Origin: Listeria immobilis
GTDB taxonomy: Bacteria > Bacillota > Bacilli > Lactobacillales > Listeriaceae
Assembly (NCBI RefSeq): GCF_014322765.1
Contig: NZ_JAASTZ010000001.1
Span: 124,001-188,000, forward strand
Direction of reading: 5' to 3'
DNA length: 64,000 nt
Position 1 is the stretch's first letter. Each line of letters starts with the position of its first letter. A model generated the notes under the pieces. It did not search any database and was not told the DNA's origin. It saw only the letters and a program-made list of their open reading frames with translations. Both the position numbers and the translations under genes were made by a program. This document shows positions 62,514 to 64,000 of the stretch, piece by piece.

Positions 62514-64000
62514 TTATTTTCTTCTGAATCAGTTGTTTTTTTCTTATTGTAATTGTATTTACTTGGATCTACTTTTTTGAATCCTTCAGGAGCATAGAAA
62601 CGTAATAAATCGCCTTGTAAGACCGAATCAGAAAGTTCTAGCTCTTTTGATACTTTTTCTTTCGTGTCTTTCATTTCTTGCGTCTCTGTTGCAATAGGTT
62701 CACCTGTTTGTTGATTATACATGTTACCACCAATCATGGAATAATTCGGAGTAATATAATCACCATTTCGGAAAGGAACTAATTGTTTATGATCTTCAGA
62801 AAGTAAGTCTGTACCAAATTGCAAGTATTCTTTATTATCAATTCCAAGTAAATGGAGTAGCGTTGGTAGCAGATCCACTTGGCCACCATATTGTTCTTGA
62901 ACGCCACCTTTAACACCAGGAACATGAATCATTAAAGGAACACGTTGAGCTTGAGCATTTTCAAAAGAGTTATAGTCTTTACCAAGAATTTTTGTCATTG
63001 CTTTTTCATGGTTATCAGAAATACCATAGTGATCACCATACATAATAATCACGGAATTATCATAAAGTCCGGATTTTTTCAAGTAATCAACAAAGCTTTT
63101 CACGGATTCATCTAGATAATGCGCTGTTTGGAAGTAAGTATCAACAGATGAATCACCAGTTGTCGCTGGAGCAATCGTCGCATCCTTCTCATCAATTGGA
63201 TAAGGGAAGTGATTGGTTAGTGTAATAAATTTGGTATAGAATGGTTGCGGTAGGGAAGACAGGTATTCTTCCGACTCTTGGAAGAACGGCTTATCTTTTA
63301 ATCCATAGTTAGAAACATCCGCCTCATTCATATCATAATAACTAGCATCAAAGAAATGGTCATAACCAAATTGTTTATAAATTTCGTCACGATTCCAGAA
63401 GCTCTTATAGTTACCGTGGAAAACGGCACTAGTGTAACCTTGTTGACCTAAAATAGCTGATGCTGATTCATATGTGTTTTGACCTTTTGTAGTAAAGGCA
63501 GAACCTTGAGCTAACCCATAAAGAGAATTCTCAAGCAACATTTCAGAATCGGCCGTCTTACCTTGTCCAGTTTGGTGGAAGAAGTTCGTAAAGCTTAGTG
63601 TATTTTGATCTTTAAAGAAAGAGTTAATAAACGGTGTGACTTCTTCGCCATTTAATTTATAATTCACTAAGAATTGTTGGAAACTTTCTAAATGAATATA
63701 AATAACGTTTTTGCCTTTTGCCTTACCATAATATTCTGGGTTTGGTGCGGCATATTTTGATTTTGTGTAATTTAGTACTTCAGTTACATCGCTACTGTCA
63801 GCAAGTGCTCGCTGCGTGGATGATTCTGTACTTTTCACTGCATCATAAATTTGGTAGTTAGTCATACCAAGATATTTTACAATATAGTTTCTATCGAATG
63901 TTCTAGTTAATAATTGTGGACGATCAATTTCAGCTAATCCTAAGTTTGCGAAGAACATTGCAATACCAAGAGTTAGTACACCAACCACTTTTCTTGCGCG
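62510..64000 (-). CDS. ltaS: Lipoteichoic acid synthase, C-terminal part (LtaS)
   Basis: At least 496 residues; frame open to the right edge (RARKVVGV...), so the N-terminal five-helix part is missing. Visible: end of the membrane region (VLTLGIAMFFANLGLAEIDR), then the extracellular sulfatase-like domain: metal Glu in YIHLESFQQF, nucleophile Thr in TGQGKTADSEMLLENS, YGDHYGISDNHE. A processing site for signal peptidase may lie after the first helix but cannot be verified. Polymerises glycerol phosphate on the glycolipid anchor. Confidence 0.95.
   Translation of the reverse strand, partial: RARKVVGVLTLGIAMFFANLGLAEIDRPQLLTRTFDRNYIVKYLGMTNYQIYDAVKSTESSTQRALADSSDVTEVLNYTKSKYAAPNPEYYGKAKGKNVIYIHLESFQQFLVNYKLNGEEVTPFINSFFKDQNTLSFTNFFHQTGQGKTADSEMLLENSLYGLAQGSAFTTKGQNTYESASAILGQQGYTSAVFHGNYKSFWNRDEIYKQFGYDHFFDASYYDMNEADVSNYGLKDKPFFQESEEYLSSLPQPFYTKFITLTNHFPYPIDEKDATIAPATTGDSSVDTYFQTAHYLDESVKSFVDYLKKSGLYDNSVIIMYGDHYGISDNHEKAMTKILGKDYNSFENAQAQRVPLMIHVPGVKGGVQEQYGGQVDLLPTLLHLLGIDNKEYLQFGTDLLSEDHKQLVPFRNGDYITPNYSMIGGNMYNQQTGEPIATETQEMKDTKEKVSKELELSDSVLQGDLLRFYAPEGFKKVDPSKYNYNKKKTTDSEENK

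Overview
The window is low-GC Firmicute chromosome and is almost certainly Listeria, from the L. monocytogenes / L. innocua / L. welshimeri group. The evidence is the complete mazEF-rsbRSTUVW-sigB-rsbX stress module in the Listeria order, a murF to ltaS gene order close to my memory of EGD-e lmo0856-lmo0927, an Lmo0919-type ABC-F gene with its leader, and Listeria-type LPXTG and LtaS proteins. I cannot fix the species from sequence alone.

Layout. 1-1476: end of murF and an alpha/beta hydrolase. 1491-10998: a LacI-controlled glycoside locus with binding protein, two permeases, GH13, DUF1861, GH130 phosphorylase and phosphohexomutase. There is no ATPase gene, and the operator/promoter is unusually clear. 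11147-13046: DEAD-box helicase cshA behind a ~270-nt structured leader. 13210-13747: preQ1-I riboswitch and queT. 13781-15766: TetR, amidohydrolase and a DUF2316 gene killed at codon 3. 15790-19366: a decayed accessory island with IS3-family fragments, a broken IS481-like transposase, a 59-aa membrane protein, a frameshifted secreted protein, and an HxlR regulator whose divergent neighbour is cut by the IS. 19447-21360: LPXTG/LysM wall protein and a frameshifted secreted protein. 21507-26447: bPH2 pair, coproporphyrinogen/protoporphyrinogen oxidase, acpS, alr. 26653-32457: mazEF and the sigma-B operon. 33017-35661: tex and sprT. 35713-35876 and 40323-40492: two tRNA pairs. 36168-37293: a divergent azoreductase / YodB-like regulator pair, both broken. 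38040-40121: a beta-glucoside-type PTS EIIC and its GntR/UTRA regulator. 40619-48829: housekeeping and stress genes (OsmC-like, YdeI-like, tyrosine phosphatase, glutathione reductase, histidine phosphatase, AI-2E exporter, YtrA pair, GyrI-like, FNT transporter). 49081-54448: a cre-controlled PTS IIB-IIC-IIA / GH1 / PRD-activator operon. 54508-56297: the attenuated ABC-F resistance gene. 56464-62457: DUF318/TIGR03943 pair, coaA, an ABC-2 exporter with its TetR, and a VOC protein. 62510-64000: ltaS, incomplete.

How it fits together. Three intrinsic carbohydrate systems each carry their own regulator and readable cis sites: a LacI palindrome at 2700-2729, GntR motifs at 37957 and 39371, and cre sites at 37993 and 49022. 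Sigma-B-type promoters are visible before rsbV, before the LPXTG protein and before the GyrI-like gene, so at least three separate loci here may answer to the sigma factor encoded in the same window. RNA-level control is frequent: preQ1 riboswitch, cshA leader, tripeptide uORF leader.

Most striking: three genes (two secreted, one azoreductase) are broken at A7 tracts, and each is restored by exactly one extra A. A 9-A tract elsewhere is intact, so either slippage-driven ON/OFF switching or recent decay is more likely than a uniform base-calling fault. Second, the GH1 enzyme has Gln in place of the usual catalytic acid/base Glu. No CRISPR array, prophage or replication origin was seen.
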